Of a stretch of DNA of 60,000 nucleotides, positions 25,621 through 38,290 are shown piece by piece. This DNA comes from Gnetum montanum. Its lineage: Eukaryota; Streptophyta; Gnetopsida; Gnetales; Gnetaceae. The notes beneath the pieces were generated by a model. That model was not told where the DNA came from and made no database searches. It saw nothing but the letters and a program-made list of their open reading frames with translations. The position numbers and the translations under genes are program-made. Location of the stretch: the NCBI GenBank assembly GCA_015680685.1, contig MNCI01004872.1, positions 126,001-186,000 of the forward strand, written 5' to 3'. Numbering within the stretch: the first letter of the stretch is position 1; each line of letters begins with the position of its first letter.

Positions 25621-28600
25621 AGCTGTCAGCCACTAGGTGCCCTCTTATTTTGTGGCAGCTGCGTATAGGCACTATTGAACTGGTGATTCTTCGGTACATC
25701 GACTACATGCTTGAATGGATGTTCACTTAGCAGATCATAACTGCTACACATAGTAGCACCCTGAGTCACTATACGTGATGCATGGAATGCGCTTCTTCTT
25801 GATCTTTCTAGAAGGATTATCCTTTGAAATTTCAAGGGAAAGTTCTCGGAATCCGAGTTTTTCATCCACCGTGCTCAACCAGTCCCTTCCCATTATGATT
25901 GGAAAGTTCCCTTTACAATTTTCAACACTAATGACAAGGAAATCAATAGGATAGGACCACCTAAAAATGGTGGTCACCACATCCTCCAACACTCCCAAGG
26001 GAACAATGATGGACTGGTCTGCCAGTTCAAGGCTAATGTTGCTCTTCTTTAATGGGGTAAAGTTCCAATTCTTGTACATGTCATGAGAGATCAAATTGAC
26101 TCCTAACCCCAATTCTAGAAGAGCTTTATGGGGCTCATTTCCTGCCACCTGAAGATGGATGAGGGGACTTCCCTGATTAGTCAGTTTCCAGGGAAGATGA
26201 CCTACCTTTATCCAATCCGTCACGGCATGTGTGAGCATGACCATTTGGATGTTGGAGTGTGTTGGGCTTGAAGGCTGCTCAGGAAGTGGAATAGTAGAGG
26301 CAGTTTGAGGTTCAAAGGAACTAGCCACTGGTGGGTGCGAGGGTGTGCATACATGATTGGACCAGAAGAAGGGATGTTTCCGTGGCTTGGCTTTCGGTCC
26401 ACTTGGTTGAGGAGCCAGTTGTATGTTGATAGCCCTCGCAGTGTTGCATTGCTATGGTTGTGGCAGTATTTCTCCCTGCATCGATGGAGCTAGTGGTAGC
26501 TGAGTGGGATGTTGTGGAGAAGGAGTGGTAGGAGAAGGTGATGGAGGATAGAAGATATGTGGGTTTTCCCCCTAGGTGATGGAGATTGAGGTCGGAAATA
26601 TTCTAGGAGGTGGTAATAACTTTGAAAGGCAGCATGACTAGAAGAGTCCCATGGAGAGACTGGTTGCTGAACATAGTACCCATAGGGGTCTGACTATTTT
26701 TAGGGTACTGCTACTTTGGAGGTGGCATCCCCCATGCTTGTGGGTGTTGCCACTGATGGAAGTATTCGTATGGTTGTGGTGGTGCTCCACTTGGATAGTA
26801 TCCTTGCTGTTGGTGGAACTACCTTAGGTTGCCTTGTGGGTAAGGCAACCTTCGAAGTGTTTGCCTCTTTGCCAAGCGAGGATTCAATGCATACACCATA
26901 GACTCTTGAAGATGTGACACCACAGGGCAACATCCCTTAGGATGTTCATATTGGCATATGCCACATTCATCATCCTCCTTGGTGTTAGAGCCTACAACCT
27001 ACTCTGCTACAACAACTTTGCCTTTACCCCTATATTGGGCATGTTTAGCTTCCTTCTTCTTGTTCCAATCGTGCTCATTACCTTGTTCTCTAGATTCTTC
27101 TACAATTTTTAGCATACTTTAGAATTTTTCGTCCAAATAGTCCTACATCTTATCAACCTTTTCCAATATTTTGAATGAAAACTTTTGTAAAGGCAAGGTC
27201 TTTCGATTCACTGCTACTTCCAATGGTGATTCCTCCTCCTCTTCACAAAATCAGACTTTCCATTTTTTGAGGAAAGGATCCCAATTGAATTTTTCTGCAC
27301 TCTCCTTCTTTCTAATTTCCCCTTCCTCCTTGGCCACCTACTCAATGAGGTGCTACAATTGATAGGCCCATATTTTCAATAGTCACCCCTAGGCATACAC
27401 GCCAAGGGTCTTTCACATTTCAAAATGGAGCCCATCAATAATGTGACGAAGCTATGCTCGTTGAGAGTAGCCATGACCAGGGCACCGATGTAGTAGTGAA
27501 TAGTATCTACTCATGGTAGCATCCAAGGGTTCATGATTACCTTGCTTCCACCCTTGGGTTTAACATCTCAAGTTCTCCACTCTGGAGTACGTTTGATATT
27601 TGTCATTGAAAATCTCAAGCATCGTACTCCATCTTCTAATTGATTCTAGCTCTATGGACCGGTACCAGTTTCCTACTTTCTTGATGAGTGTGCGAGGGAA
27701 TAGCTTCAACTTCTGCTAATAAATGTCAATGTTCTGCAGGGTGCAGGCATCATGGAACACCTATAAGTGAGTTTTCATATCACAATTGTATCCCCTTTCA
27801 AATCTAGGGATGTTGTTCATATCAACGCACTTGATTTAGCTATCCTTCATGTGCCTACTAGGGATCTGAACTACCTCGGTGATCTAGAGCATGCTCCGAG
27901 TAGCCAACAACGGCTCATCCAAGTCATAGTCTTACTAAGGACCATGATGTCTATGACAATTTCAGCTACCCCTCCTTTCATGACGATGAGCATCGCACGA
28001 TTGGTCATGCGTTTCCTCACATTGTCCCTTTCGATCCTTTCAACCACCATCCTTTCACTCCTTTCTACCCTGGTTACGATCAGAGCCTAAACTGGATGAA
28101 GGTATAGGAGAGCGAGAGGATGGAGAAGAGGGAGGAAAGTCATCACCGCTCCGTTTTCGATCTCCCCCTCTACCCTGATGATGGCCTCAATCATCCTGCC
28201 CATCCTTGCTACGTGACCCTCCATCCCCTTGACGATCTTGGTCACTTGGAGGCTTGGTCTGAATGATGGACTGAAGGATGTGTTCCCCCAAGGGAAGTTC
28301 GGCCGAATGGGAATCATGAAAGATGGGATCCCCATCATCTTGTAGCCCTTGCGACAATAAGGGGTTACTGAATTGTTTCCCCTTTAGGTGTTCATATCTT
28401 TCTACCTGCTATTGATCTCGTGCTCATTGAGCCTTAGTGGGACGATAGTCCCAATAGTTATGGTCCTCCATGACGTACTCCACTCCACGATCCTAGATGC
28501 CTAGTTTGCCAAGATTTTGGAACAGTATCGCAGGAGCTGATTAATTGGGTGGTAGTATGATGTTTCCCTCCATGTCCTGCCATCATAGATGCTCATCCTG

Positions 28601-28711
28601 ATGTAGGATGAATGTGAAGTTAGGGACATATTCATCAGGATGCGTGTATACTAGCTGACATTCTTGTGGCACCAGTGGGTTGGATACATTTCACCTATGA
28701 GAAGAAGTCAA
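25621..28711 (-). pseudogene. Gag-protease of copy A, decayed
   Basis: Collinear with the intact gene of copy C. Visible pieces are HPDEYVPNFTFILHQDEHL (near 28640), the Cys-His box CGICQYEHPKGCCP (near 26970), DWIKVGHLPWKLT (near 26200) and the protease stretch 26328-25744. In the latter the expected LLDSGSGVNLIS reads LLELGLGVNLIS, so the catalytic Asp-Ser-Gly is lost, while the later FPIIMGRDWLSTV block is kept. Frameshifts and TAG stops occur throughout. Gag forms the particle and packages element RNA; the protease would cut the precursor. This copy is inactive. Confidence 0.8.
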
Positions 28712-28857
28712 ATTGGATGTTAGATGATCCATTTAATCAGTGTACCTTATGTTTACTTTAATTCGCCTAATGTGCATAAATGTTACTATCCTGGGTCTAT
28801 TCCAACGACATAAATAATAAGTTTGCTAAGGTTAATTGGCACATGTAAGACTAACAG

Positions 28858-28875
28858 TCCTTGGCAACGGTGCCA
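28858..28875 (-). promoter_or_regulatory. Primer-binding site, tRNA-Asp type (mutated)
   Basis: On the minus strand it reads TGGCACCGTTGCCAAGGA. Copy C has TGGCGCCGTTGCCGGGGA, the exact complement of the plant tRNA-Asp(GTC) 3' end. The changes are G to A, including both CG positions, as expected from deamination. It lies one base after the LTR end. Confidence 0.85.
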
Positions 28876-28876
28876 A

Positions 28877-29751
28877 TGATGAGCGGCTAGGTATCCCTAC
28901 GCCCAACCATGCAAATCACGGGTGTTCACATGTGACTCGGTTGAATTCCGTAGACTGTAAGCACTTAACATACACCAGACCTCTAACTAGCAAAACCCTT
29001 TGTTAGAATGGTCATTGTCTTCTCAACCTCACTTGTGTTATACTAATTGCAATGGTTAAGTGATATTGAGGCAACTGATTTTTATCATTTTTACTTTATC
29101 TTTTGGCATCTAATTAAGGTATGAAAAGTAAGGAATAAAATATTATCTAATCTACAATTATCCTAATATATATCTTAACTATTTCTAGCATAAGTATCCA
29201 ATCCCATCTTCCGGGCACATTTTGAGCATCCCCTAAACACTACTGGGCTACCAGACATTAAGCATCACTAGGTTACCAAGTGTTGGGTTTGCATTCGAGA
29301 TGGTCATACTTATGGTTTCTATGAGCTATGAATCAATGATAGCGATTAAACTAATAATAAGAGAAACTTAAGTAATTATCAAAGCATATAAATATTAATA
29401 TATTTAATTCATGAAATGACTAAGTCCAAATGCTGCAAGGAATGCTTGAAGAGTTCATCTTTATTGTCGTCACGCTAATGGGCTTAGATACATCAACGCT
29501 CGAATAAAGAGCCGGTCACTTTTCTTACACCTACTGCAGGCACTTGGAAAATATTCTATCTCCTACAAGAACAAACTACAAGAGCTTCTATACAACTGAC
29601 TAAAAGATGCATAAATGAGATGGAAGGCCCTCTTATTTATAGGCTGAAATAGGCTCCACGTAAATGGGGCCACGTCGATGCATGGAAGGCTGCATCGGCA
29701 AGGCCACATCAACATGGCCTAGTCGACACATCAACTAATGACACTTCATCA
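28877..29751 (-). repeat. 5' LTR of copy A
   Basis: About 875 bases, ends TGATGAAG...CTCATCA on the minus strand. It contains TATAAATA (minus strand, 29634-29641) and AATAAAG near 29460, at the same relative places as in copies B and C. It is shorter than the copy C LTR (1070 bases). Confidence 0.85.
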
Positions 29752-29756
29752 AATAG

Positions 29757-31200
29757 CATACAATTCCTTCTCATATATGCTCTATTTCTACCTTAACTCT
29801 CAACTTCTTTGGAAAGAAAGTAATAGGTCTTCTTTCTTGTGAAAGTATCCCTCTAATGGTAAGTCTACTTACATCCATCTTTACCTTAAAAAGCTTCTAG
29901 AAATTTGATATTGCAATCATCGGTTCATTTGTTATTTTTATCTTCAATAACTTAAAGCTCCTTTAAGTTTCATAACGTCATCTAAAATCTTAATTTTTCT
30001 AAAGAAAAGAAAATATAGTTCATGAAATACCATTGAAAGTTTTTATGAACCTTCTATAAAAACCTGCTACATCAAGAAATGATCCTACCTGCCCAATATT
30101 ACTAAGAGTTGGCCAATCTCTAATGGCCTTCATATCGGTAGCTTTCATTAGAATTTGATTTTTAGAAATCACATGCCCTTTGTATATGCTCTTCCTTTTG
30201 AAAAAATGATTCTTATTCATGTTGATAATCAAATGTGCCTCCTCTAATTTGAGACATACACTTCTCAAATGCTCGAAGTGTTCCTCTTCATTGAAACTAT
30301 ATACCAAAATATCATGAAAGAATATAATACAATCCTTACAAATAAAATCCTTGAGAACATAATGTATCAACCTTATGATTGTGGAAAGAGTGTTTGTGAG
30401 TCCAAATGGCATCTCCAACCACTCAAAAACGTTTTTCGGTATCTCAAAAGTGATTTTTTATTCATCACTATGCCTAATCTAAATTTGATGATACCAACTC
30501 TTCAAATCAATTTCACTAAAAATATTTGTATTTGTAAGAACATTAAGGATATCATCTATCATTGGAATAGGAAACATGTACCTCACTACTATCCTATTTA
30601 GAGCCCTTGAATCAATGCACATCCTCCATTCATCACTATTCTTTTTTAGCATAAACATTACTGGAACTATACAAGAAGGGATTGATTCCCTCACAAATTC
30701 ATTTTCAAGTAACTCTTCTATCTTCCTTTGTAATTTAATCCTCTAATTTGGTGCCATTTGGTATGCCCTTTCATTTGAAATGATCGCATCAACGATGAAG
30801 TTAATTTGGTACTAAACATTCTTCATTGGGGGCAAGTCATCCAACTCCCCTTTGAACACTTTGAGAAATTATTTCATTAAGCCCAATATAACTATAATAG
30901 TTTTTACCTACATATCATCAAGGTCAAAAGTAACAACTTATACAATTACAAAACCAAAATCAACCTTATCATGTTCCTTAATATATTCTCTCTCCCTAAG
31001 AAGAATTAAGTGAACTTTGCTAGTCACATATTTAGTAGTTGTAGGAATCAACTCATGGATTCAATATTTTCTTGTAACACTCCACATATTTCTTGCTACA
31101 TCAAACTAAGTACCATTATTAAATTTTCAAGACCTTATAACAATTGCATTAGCATAATCAATTTGTAGCACATCACATTTTACAACATCATAAAAATTGT
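29757..31200 (-). pseudogene. Ty3 reverse transcriptase/RNase H, decayed and cut
   Basis: Readable blocks are CIVPVMFMLKKNSDEWRMCI and SRALNRIVVRYMFPIPMIDD (near 30640-30560), FSEIDLKSWYHQI, MPFGLTNTLSTIIRLIHYVL (30418 on) and the catalytic box, which reads FFHDILVYS instead of YFDDILVYS, so one catalytic Asp is His. Then come HLRSVCLKLEEA, VAGFYRRFIKTF and RNase H pieces ending in a YEKELYAI-like reading at 29757, where copy A starts. Upstream to 31200 is degraded protease/linker. It belongs to the element with LTRs at 16155 and 32793. Confidence 0.8.
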
Positions 31201-31399
31201 CAATATTAAACTTTAAAACATATTGTTTCCTCATCTCTTAAGAGAAATTTTTAGACAACCAATGCACCTTGTAATATCTAGGATGAGAATAAGTCACAAC
31301 CCCAACTTAACAACTATCCAAGATGAAATAACATTTTCTTATGCTTCCTTATTAATCAAAATGTGAATCCATTCCTTACTTAGCAAACATCTAGTCCCA

Positions 31400-32760
31400 A
31401 ATCTAAACAATAATTTTCTTACTAGATGGTCTCCTCTATTCATAGTTCCCATAAATAGATATGAATTTAATTTAGAAACTTTATCAATTTTGGGAGCATT
31501 AGGATTACCTCTTTCAAGAGCTTAGCTTAATGTCTCCTCCATCTCCAAGGTTTGTACATCTTTCTCTTTGGTTGTCTTATGAAGTTGACATTTCCATTGC
31601 TTGTATTCTCATCCTTCACATTTGAAGTAATGAATCTTGGATGAGTTTCTACCTTGATCCTTACCTTATTTTCCTTGGTCTATCTTGGCCTTACCCTTCT
31701 CATCATCTTTCTCTTGCTTCTTTTCATGGCTACCACCTTTATCATCAAACATTGACTTTAATCCCTTCTCATATTTGAATCCCTTGTCCTTTTCCTTTGA
31801 AGCTTGTTTGCTCCTACTCTTAAATCTACTAATTTTTTTCTATTTTTAGTGTCAAATCATATGTTTCATCAAGGGTTTGAGACTTGTAAAATGTTAACTC
31901 CTACTAATAAGTCATCTTGAGACTTGTAAGAAAGATTAAAGCATATTTATATTCCTTTTAATTAATCTTAGCTTGATGGAATAGATCAAAAAATTTAACA
32001 TATAACTTCTTCACATTCTTATTTTCTTGTCTACGAAATTTAAGCTTTATGATCATTTCTTATCTCTTCCTAGATCATTCAAATTTTTATTTTAATCACT
32101 ACTTCAACGAGGACTAATCCCTAATAAGTTGTCCATTTTTCCTCACATAATTTGTAGACTCCTTTTCGAACCAATTTAAAGTTATACCTTATAATCTAGA
32201 TTCAAAAATTGGTACTCTTAGATTATTTAGTACCTACTCAAGGTCAAAATGCTTATCAAGTATGTTTAACCAAATTGTAAAAGCATTGGTGCCATCTACA
32301 CATTGAAAGCCTTCAATTCCATAAAAGGAAGTCTTGCAACATTCCTAAAAACTTAGGCAAATCTTACTTCATCTTCATTGTCTAGCTTACCATGAGAAGA
32401 ATAAGATGTCTATGATGAAGCTCTTAGCATTCTAACATGAGGAATTGGATTCCTTTTCCTTGGAACCATGGGTTGATGGGTTGTCACACTTCCATAGTTA
32501 AAGTGATCTTCCTTCACATTTTCTCTCCTTATATCCAACTAAGAAACTAGTTTATCTTCATTTGAACAAGCATTATCATCATTACCATAAGTGAAAATAT
32601 ATCTTGGACCTACATTTCTATCCACCTTAGCACTAATTTCCTCCAATCATTCAACCATTAATTGAAAGGCAAATATCATTCTTTCCATATCTCTATTTAG
32701 TGATTAAAAATATTTCTCTTAGGAGCCAACTAGAATAAACAAAAAAATCCATAATTAAAT
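31400..32760 (-). pseudogene. Ty3 gag, heavily decayed
   Basis: Fragments in several frames. A Lys/Glu-rich stretch reads GGSHEKKQEKDDEKGKAKID (near 31740), followed by a degraded CCHC zinc knuckle (YFKCEG then KQWKCQ, near 31620) in which the second metal pair is partly lost. The N-terminal half is recognisable only by position after the LTR and primer site and by its charge pattern. Confidence 0.55.
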
Positions 32761-32780
32761 TCCAAATAATACAATCATAA

Positions 32781-32792
32781 TCTCTAATACCA
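32781..32792 (-). promoter_or_regulatory. Primer-binding site, initiator tRNA-Met type
   Basis: Minus strand TGGTATTAGAGA, one base off the usual plant TGGTATCAGAG. It lies directly beside the left end of the LTR at 32793. Confidence 0.7.
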
Positions 32793-34231
32793 ATCTTAGA
32801 GCAAGGTCACTCCATTTTTCTATAACCCTTTAAAACACATCGAATCTAGAATACACACAAGATAATTAATTGCTAGAAAGTAAGAAAACTACCTATCTTC
32901 TATTAATTTTGAAAGAATATTAAAAATATAAAGGATCCACTAACCCATAGAACATTACACCAAAATATTAACATACTCAATGATATTACAAAGCTTGAGG
33001 ATTTATAGCCACACACACAATCAATCTTAATGTAGGATACAATTAATCCAAATCTTTTTCTCACACATAGGACCAAGCTCCAAACACAAAGACAAAATGA
33101 TGGATATCACATATATAATTGACCACTGAGATACACGCAACTCTCATGCAATCTCTCTACAAATCTCCCATGATTAAGTGCCTCACCTGTTTGTCACATC
33201 CTTGTTAAGTTATTTAGTCAAGGCATGTCCTTCTGTAGAAGCATATATAATTGGACTTGCCAATGAGGAAAAGAACTTACAACTATGGTTACATGGGTGG
33301 GGGGCACAAGGGGGAGGGGTGCACATCATCACTCAGGATAATAAGTTTGGACTCTTTCTCAATAAGAGGCATAGCTTACAGTTGCATAGCAAGCTAGCGA
33401 AGCTAGACTAATTTTAAGCTTAGGAAGGAGAGCATTATTCATCACAAAACCTTATGAACTATATTGCCTATATTGGGCATGTAACTCCTAAAGGTAAGAA
33501 TGATACATGTAGTAATGATACTCCAAAATAAAAAGGAATATGTCATCCACTATAGTAATGATGATGATAAAATTTGTTTTCCCTTCTATTTGATTAGGGG
33601 GTATAGCTTGTTGCCACATTTTTAAGCCTTTAACTTTATGCCTCATTCTAAAGTCCAAAAGTTGCTAAAAATAAAATCATCCCATGAAACTCGGATTTGC
33701 ATTCTCTCAATGAACTACAGTTACAATTATAGTTATATGCAATTGTGTTGCTTCCTACTCTTATTCATATTGTAGTGGCTATCAATAGTTTAAACATGCA
33801 TGAATGACCAATATTTATCAAACACAAAGCTAACATATTAGGAAGAAATTTTCTAAATCAAGCTTGGAGACCCCAAGCTATTTTCCACCTCATACACACC
33901 ATTTCAAGAAGTTTCATATACGAATAAGATATCTTGAGTCCTTAGAAAGATGTCTTATGCCCTAGATAGACATATTCCAACTAGAAGGACATATTCCTCC
34001 CAAATAATACATCTTCAAGTAGGCATAAGATGTCTTCCCTTCTAGTAGGATGTCATTTGAGATTTTCTAGCTCTCAAGCAAGATGCCTTTCTAGATGTTA
34101 GGAAAGCTTTTGTATTTGTCTAGCTCTTAAGAAAAATTTCTTTTATGTATTAAAGACATCTTCCAAGTTGTCAAGATCTTTGGTTCCTCACATATAAGGA
34201 CAACAAAGGCTTAGAAGTGATATTCCTATAT
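32793..34231 (-). repeat. 5' LTR of the iMet-primed Ty3 element
   Basis: Pairs with 16155-16962. It is longer because 33175-33800 has no counterpart there. The right part carries AAGATGTCTT-like words at 33920-34190, as in the other LTR. The right end is estimated from TTCCTATA, equivalent to TCCCTACA at 16962. Confidence 0.7.
33175..33800. other. Foreign segment inside the LTR
   Basis: About 620 bases absent from the partner LTR. It includes an open frame 33178-33411 (77 codons, plus strand) with protein-like wording such as KACPSVEAYIIGLANEEKNL and RHSLQLHSKLAKLD, not recognised. No terminal repeats or target duplication could be fixed by eye. It may be a small insertion carrying an exon fragment, or DNA the partner LTR has lost. 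Confidence 0.4.
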
Positions 34232-35077
34232 CATATAGGTAGGGGGTAGGAGGTAGTGCCATAACCTATGGTTAGGGGTAGATGAATCATTAGTTAGGGG
34301 ATATATGTTAAAAAAATTTTGTAACATTTGAACATAAAAATAATACAAAAAGGATGGTAAAAAGCCTTAATCCTTTGGCTCTTATTATAAAAATCACTTA
34401 AAATGCATATTAACCAAAAATAGTAACTTGCTAAAAATAAAAATGACTATAAACTAGCTTAAGGATCCTATCATGAGGCAAGGAAGGGTGGTTTTTGATC
34501 CCAAAAAAATATTAATAATGATTAAAGAAAATTCATAGTACATTACATGCTTAGCAATGAGTAGAAAACATCAAAAAAATATAGAATGGAAAAACTTTCC
34601 AATTTTAGGACTATCTACTTAGTTGTATAACCTTACAATTAATACTTTGAAAACATAGGTAAGTAAAATTAATTGTTAGTAAAAAGGAATATCCTAGTTC
34701 TAACAACTTTTATATCACTTTTTAATATACATGGTTGAACTTAAAATAACAAAATGATTTGAGATAGAGATCTATGGCTTAATACCAATATTTTTATCAA
34801 AGCAATAAAATGATGGCACATCTTATAGAAGATATTAACATTATTACTTGTTATTAATCTTGCATTGAGAATCTTTACCATCAACTCTAGCCTTCTTTTC
34901 TACACTAGTTGTAATCTTTGAGTTAATAGTATTCATCACATAATGGAAGTCTACTCCTTCAATCTTCCAACATGTTCTTAGATTTATGTATGAAATGTTA
35001 GGTTAGCAAGCTACTTAATTACTAGAAGGATGGTTAAGTTAATTCATTGTTAACATTCAAGATTTTGGCATGCTCAT
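34232..35077. other. AT-rich non-coding DNA
   Basis: No feature recognised. It ends with CTCAT (35073-35077), one half of the target duplication of the copia-type element. Confidence 0.6.
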
Positions 35078-36145
35078 TGTGGATCATTGAACTTAGAAGG
35101 TGGGGTGGGGGTGGGGGGTTGGCCAAAAAAATTAGTTTCCCAAATTAAAATTCTTTGAGACAAAGCACACATACCAAATTTGACATGGTTCCCCAACTTG
35201 GGTAGTCCACACTTAGAGGGTAGTTTGCAAGCACACCTCTAGATTTTATTGCTCTCAAATGTGGTTTGAAGGCTACCAGACCCTGTACAAGATTTAAACT
35301 CCACTCTAGAGTGATTTAATGCTACGAATCCACTCAACCTTGCAAGGTCCTGACAAGCTAAGAATGTAGTTTTTAGGATCCCACAACCTTTACAACTTAA
35401 GCTTTGCTCCAGAGTGTTGTGGCACTACACCAACACTTAATCTCATAAGATCTTGACAAGCTCAAGCAATATGCCTTCCCACAAGAAGTACATCAACCCC
35501 ATAGGGCAACAAAAGAGAACAACAATCACAAGGAAATAATGCAACTAAGTTTGATAATCCTTGCACTATGAGGCACAACTCACTTTGACCAGTTACAATA
35601 GACAAATGATTGACAATGAGGAGAAACAATGATTACAATGATTTCCAAATGATTATAATATATAGTACACAATGCTTACACATTTTTCAATGATAATGAA
35701 GTCTTCTTATAGCCACTATGTTTCTAAATTCATCTCAAAAGTTGTACAACAACTAACTAATGATCATTGAAGATGTCTTCTTCGAGACTGAGATGTCTTT
35801 CTGCATTTGACCTACATTCTAGAAAGACGTCTTCTTCTAATGAAAGACACCTTTCTACAATAGTCCTTCATTCTAGAAAGATGTCTACTTCTAATGGCAT
35901 CTACTATTTTGTAGAGCCATCTTCTCTTGTATTACCTTCACTTCTACTAAAGATGTCTACTATTTCTTAGAGATTTATTTCTTTAGCTCCCTTTGCATTT
36001 TGAATTCTTCATTCCTTGTCCATGTTCTTGAACTTCTACAAGCCTTCTTATCTTAATCCAAGTTCTTGTCCAGCAAATACAACAACCACACAAACAACCT
36101 TTTTTTGCATTTTTCTTAATGTTTTGACATAGTAAAATGTCCACA
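35078..36145 (-). repeat. 3' LTR of the copia-type element
   Basis: 1068 bases, TGTGGATCATTG at the left and AAAATGTCCACA at the right. It matches 40428-41254 and, inverted, 41307-41554. An array of GATGTCTT/AAGACATC words lies at 35770-35960, in the upstream (U3) part of the LTR. Confidence 0.85.
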
Positions 36146-36161
36146 ATATCCCCCATTTTGG
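36146..36161 (-). promoter_or_regulatory. Polypurine tract
   Basis: Minus strand CCAAAATGGGGGATAT, directly before the LTR start TGTGGACA. This is the plus-strand DNA primer site expected at the 3' LTR. Confidence 0.75.
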
Positions 36162-36589
36162 TGATGTTCAAATATTAAGTAGACATGAAAAATCTCTAAA
36201 ATATATCCACAATATATCCATAACTATACTCTCCCCATTTTTGAATAGCATAAAAAAATGATAAAGTGCATAAATAAAGCACTAAAGAAGACATATAAAT
36301 TCCTATAGTAGCCAAGGATTAAGATAAAGCATTGAGGATTAAGGTAGTTCAATAGTACATGGAGAATAATGAAACAATGTAAGGGAAAAAGTAAAGAGAA
36401 AAGGTATACCATGCAGAGATAACAAAGGACACCATTGATATATAACTCATCCACATAAGTCTACAATTGTCTATCATCACATTAGTCATATATGTGCAAA
36501 GTCCCAAAATCACATATGTGAGAAATAAAAAAACATCTTCTCCTTTTTGGACATCAATAAAAGGAGAGAGAAAATAATCACCTGAGGTC

Positions 36590-38165
36590 TCAATCAATAG
36601 CCTTGGTCACATCCTCAAACTCTAATCCCTCTGTTGCTCTAGATGGATGATAAGTCTCCTCCTCATTGTCATCATTGCTGGTGTTGGGTCAACTTGATTG
36701 GTGCATATCCTCATTAAAGGACTCAATCTTCTATATGGGAGCTTGCCTAGGATGAAGCTTCACTCAAAATGGAGATGAAGCTAAAGGATCTAGCTGCACT
36801 AGAGGCTGTTGAGCTAGAACCCATTGGGATGAGGTCCCAAAGATACTTTCCATAGGATACTACTGAAAAGAGTTGGGAGCATCAACTAATGGAGGAACTG
36901 AATGAACATGCAGTGTAGAATCATGATGATTAGCCTACTACATGGGAATATGATGCTCCCCTTGGATATGAGCTAGTGGTGCCTCTAGCTTTGAATTAGA
37001 CTCCATCCCTAAGTCACAAGAATGCAAAGGGTTAGCTGCTACAGAATGCCTTGGTGGGATAGGAACATCCTCCTCACTATCAAAAATAGGAGTAGTAACC
37101 TCCTCAAACACCTACACATCAAAAGAAGGTGGAATGCCAGTTGCATCCAAACTCTTACGCAAGTAGGAGAGGTTTCTCCCAAGCTTCCCTATAGCTCGTT
37201 CAAAGGGTCAAAGAAGCTTCTTTAGCAACAAGCTGATCTGGGCACCCATGGATTTTGATATTCTCAACTATGGAGATGCTTCCTTCTTTTTCTTCTACAA
37301 TCTAGTGCTAGGTCTTTCTTCAACTGCATGTGAAAGACCCCTCTTCTCAACATATTTCTTGAGATTCCTCTTGCCTTTGATGAAAGGCATCTCTGGAATA
37401 GGTACACCCCTCTAACATATCAACAAGCTGATGAGATAGGGATGCCCAAGGATTCTTTCCCTGGAAAATAAACTTAGGATGTCCCAATAGAGTGTATGCT
37501 CCAAATCTAATGGTAGTCTATGAGAAGATAATAAAGCATATAGGCTTGGGGTCGTAGTAGATAATTGTAACTTTCCCCTTTCATCATAATGTTATATGAT
37601 ATAATAAGAGACAAGGTGGAGGCATCATGAGTCATCAGGCTTCTCTCAACATGACCTCTTTCAAATGTAACATCTTTCTCAAATAATACATTACCAAATT
37701 TATCATATGCTATGGGTATGATACCATTAGAATAGATGTCCTACATGGAATCAATGGTTACCTAGAAGACATTAGGACTAGAGATCCCAAGGATTGCATT
37801 ATAACTTGGGGAGAGACTTTAATGAGAATACCCCCAACCATGGAAGTGAATGCCCCAACAACAACATTTTTAATGACAATATTGCAATATAATTCCCTAA
37901 TTAAAACTTTAGGAACTAGAAAATTCATTGCAATGAAGGTGCCCAAATTCAAAGCTTTGAAATAATCCATTAATATAGCTTTTCTATAAGCAAGGAAAGA
38001 CAAAGAGCATCCAGTAATGATGCTTATGGTTCTCATAGCCTCAAACCTGTGTTGTGCACTTGTACTATGGAATTGTGGCATGTAAGTGGGTTGCACGCTG
38101 CTAGAACTTCCTTTGGATTTCTATTTTGACAATACTCTAAATGTTCCAAACTTCTTATGGGTCAT
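36590..38165 (-). pseudogene. Accessory ORF, plant transposon-protein-like
   Basis: Begins MTHKKFGTFRVLSK at 38165. An open stretch (38096-37758) reads YFKALNLGTFIAMNFLVPKV, LIRELYCNIVIKNVVVGAF and GGILIKVSPQVI. After a frame change come LGISSPNVF, MTHDASTLSLIISYNI and LLRPQAYMLYYLL. This pattern (a helix ending in a short Val-Pro step, then a YSN-like strand and a core of ILGI-S) resembles the domain called putative plant transposon protein, often found in Athila and similar retroelement accessory ORFs. I matched it by recall only. The C-terminal third is acidic and Pro-rich. Stops are mostly TAG/TAA. It takes the place where copia elements have pol. Confidence 0.5.
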
Positions 38166-38290
38166 CTTTGAAAAAATCACTACTGATGGTGGAGCCCTAG
38201 TTGTCTTTGTGGGGTCAAATGAAAGAATATGACAAAGAAATGAGTATTTTGATTTTAATGGAGATGGAAAATGAGGGCTTTGAATGAAAA

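Larger units (their letters stand above)
20507..29751 (-). mobile_element. Copy A: tRNA-Asp-primed, pol-less LTR element
   Basis: Going along the minus strand: 5' LTR (29751-28877), primer-binding site, gag-protease relic, non-coding spacer, second ORF. No reverse transcriptase or integrase lies between gag-protease and the second ORF. The right end sits in the RNase H of another element and is flanked by AATAG (29752-29756). No 3' LTR exists at the left; the element is cut near 20507 inside or at the end of the second ORF. Blocks throughout match copy C (53961-60000) and copy B (47096-53357). The gag core and tRNA-Asp priming site suggest the Athila/Tat side of Ty3 elements. Confidence 0.8.
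16155..34231 (-). mobile_element. Ty3 element primed by tRNA-iMet, split by copy A
   Basis: Two similar LTRs lie at 16155-16962 and 32793-34231. Going along the minus strand, the right LTR is followed by a primer-binding site like initiator tRNA-Met, gag (32760-31400) and reverse transcriptase/RNase H (to 29757). After the interruption come integrase (18480-17200) and the left LTR. RNase H is cut after a reading equivalent to YEKELYAI, exactly where copy A begins (29751). The remainder of RNase H is missing left of copy A, so a deletion accompanied or followed the insertion. The integrase C-terminal module resembles chromoviruses. The AT-rich 18481-20506 stretch does not fit the element and is unexplained. 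Confidence 0.7.
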
